Shown here: one piece after another, positions 31,902-32,006 of the stretch
Numbering within the stretch: position 1 is the stretch's first letter
How the letters are laid out: each line of letters opens with the position of its first letter
DNA from: Luteolibacter sp.
GTDB taxonomy: Bacteria > Verrucomicrobiota > Verrucomicrobiia > Verrucomicrobiales > Akkermansiaceae
Reading direction: 5' to 3'
Length of the DNA stretch: 32,006 nucleotides
Assembly (NCBI GenBank): GCA_021298895.1
Contig: JAJTHK010000093.1
Coordinates: forward strand, 1 to 32,006
Program-made: the position numbers and the translations under genes
The notes under the pieces: generated by a model
Databases searched by the model: none
What the model was told of the DNA's origin: nothing
What the model saw: only the letters and a program-made list of their open reading frames with translations

Positions 31902-32006
31902 GATTTATTAATGTCCTTGTCTGGTCTTCGGGAGTCTTTGTTATTGTTTTGGTTTCTTAGCGGGTGAGGTGGAATGGAGAGGCTGGAGCGTAGCGGAAGA
32001 CTCGTA
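31902..32006. other. Right-edge sequence without a gene
   Basis: Nothing gene-like is seen. The minus strand here has no ATG, GTG or TTG that could start the large protein in any open frame. The stretch contains a GCTACGCTCC-type segment near the edge that recalls the GCTTCGCTCC found at 206-215. Confidence 0.4.

Overview
The window reads as a chromosomal segment of a bacterium, most likely Verrucomicrobiota or a close PVC relative. This is inferred from the gene families present (a VIT/vWA/DUF2135 giant protein, small secreted proteins, Gly/Arg-rich ribosomal protein extensions), from weak use of Shine-Dalgarno sites in the ribosomal genes, and from recurring intergenic hairpins. No 16S gene or phylogenetic test is available here, so the phylum is a judgement. 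G+C content is moderate.

Left part (1-6640). A short repeat-like tail lies downstream of a PLP-dependent cystathionine gamma-synthase-like gene on the minus strand. Divergent from it is a tight plus-strand operon, nrnA-truB-ribF: nanoRNase/pAp phosphatase, tRNA pseudouridine-55 synthase, riboflavin kinase/FAD synthetase. This is the tail of a widespread bacterial translation-maturation gene order. It is followed by a complete IS4-family insertion sequence (4747-6162) with perfect 32-bp ends, then a small secreted protein.

Centre (7118-23877). One very long minus-strand ribosomal cluster fuses the str, S10 and spc operons. In transcription order: rpsL, rpsG, fusA, rpsJ, rplC, rplD, rplW, rplB, rpsS, [a secreted coiled-coil protein], rplV, rpsC, rplP, rpmC, rpsQ, rplN, rplX, rplE, rpsH, rplF, rplR, rpsE, rplO, secY, adk, map. 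It ends at an intrinsic terminator. The usual tuf, rpsN and rpmD positions are empty. The clearest oddity is a 239-residue exported coiled-coil protein gene between rpsS and rplV, exactly where ribosomal genes normally abut. SecY carries an extra C-terminal membrane helix. S3 and S5, neighbours at the ribosomal mRNA entry site, both carry Gly/Arg-rich tails.

Right part (23880-32006). This accessory region holds a DapA/NAL-superfamily aldolase, an elongator-type tRNA-Met(CAT) with encoded CCA, a small conserved-looking unknown, a secreted zinc-metalloprotease-like protein (HEFGH ... EFFAE), a membrane-anchored leucine-rich-repeat protein, a coiled-coil/zinc-ribbon protein, a small membrane protein, and a large VIT-vWA-helical-DUF2135-BamE-like protein. 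The reading frame of the last gene continues upstream of its first ATG without any standard start codon.

No CRISPR array, phage, toxin-antitoxin pair or integron was seen. The strongest candidates for something undescribed are the exported coiled-coil protein embedded in the S10 operon and the modified SecY a few genes downstream in the same cluster.
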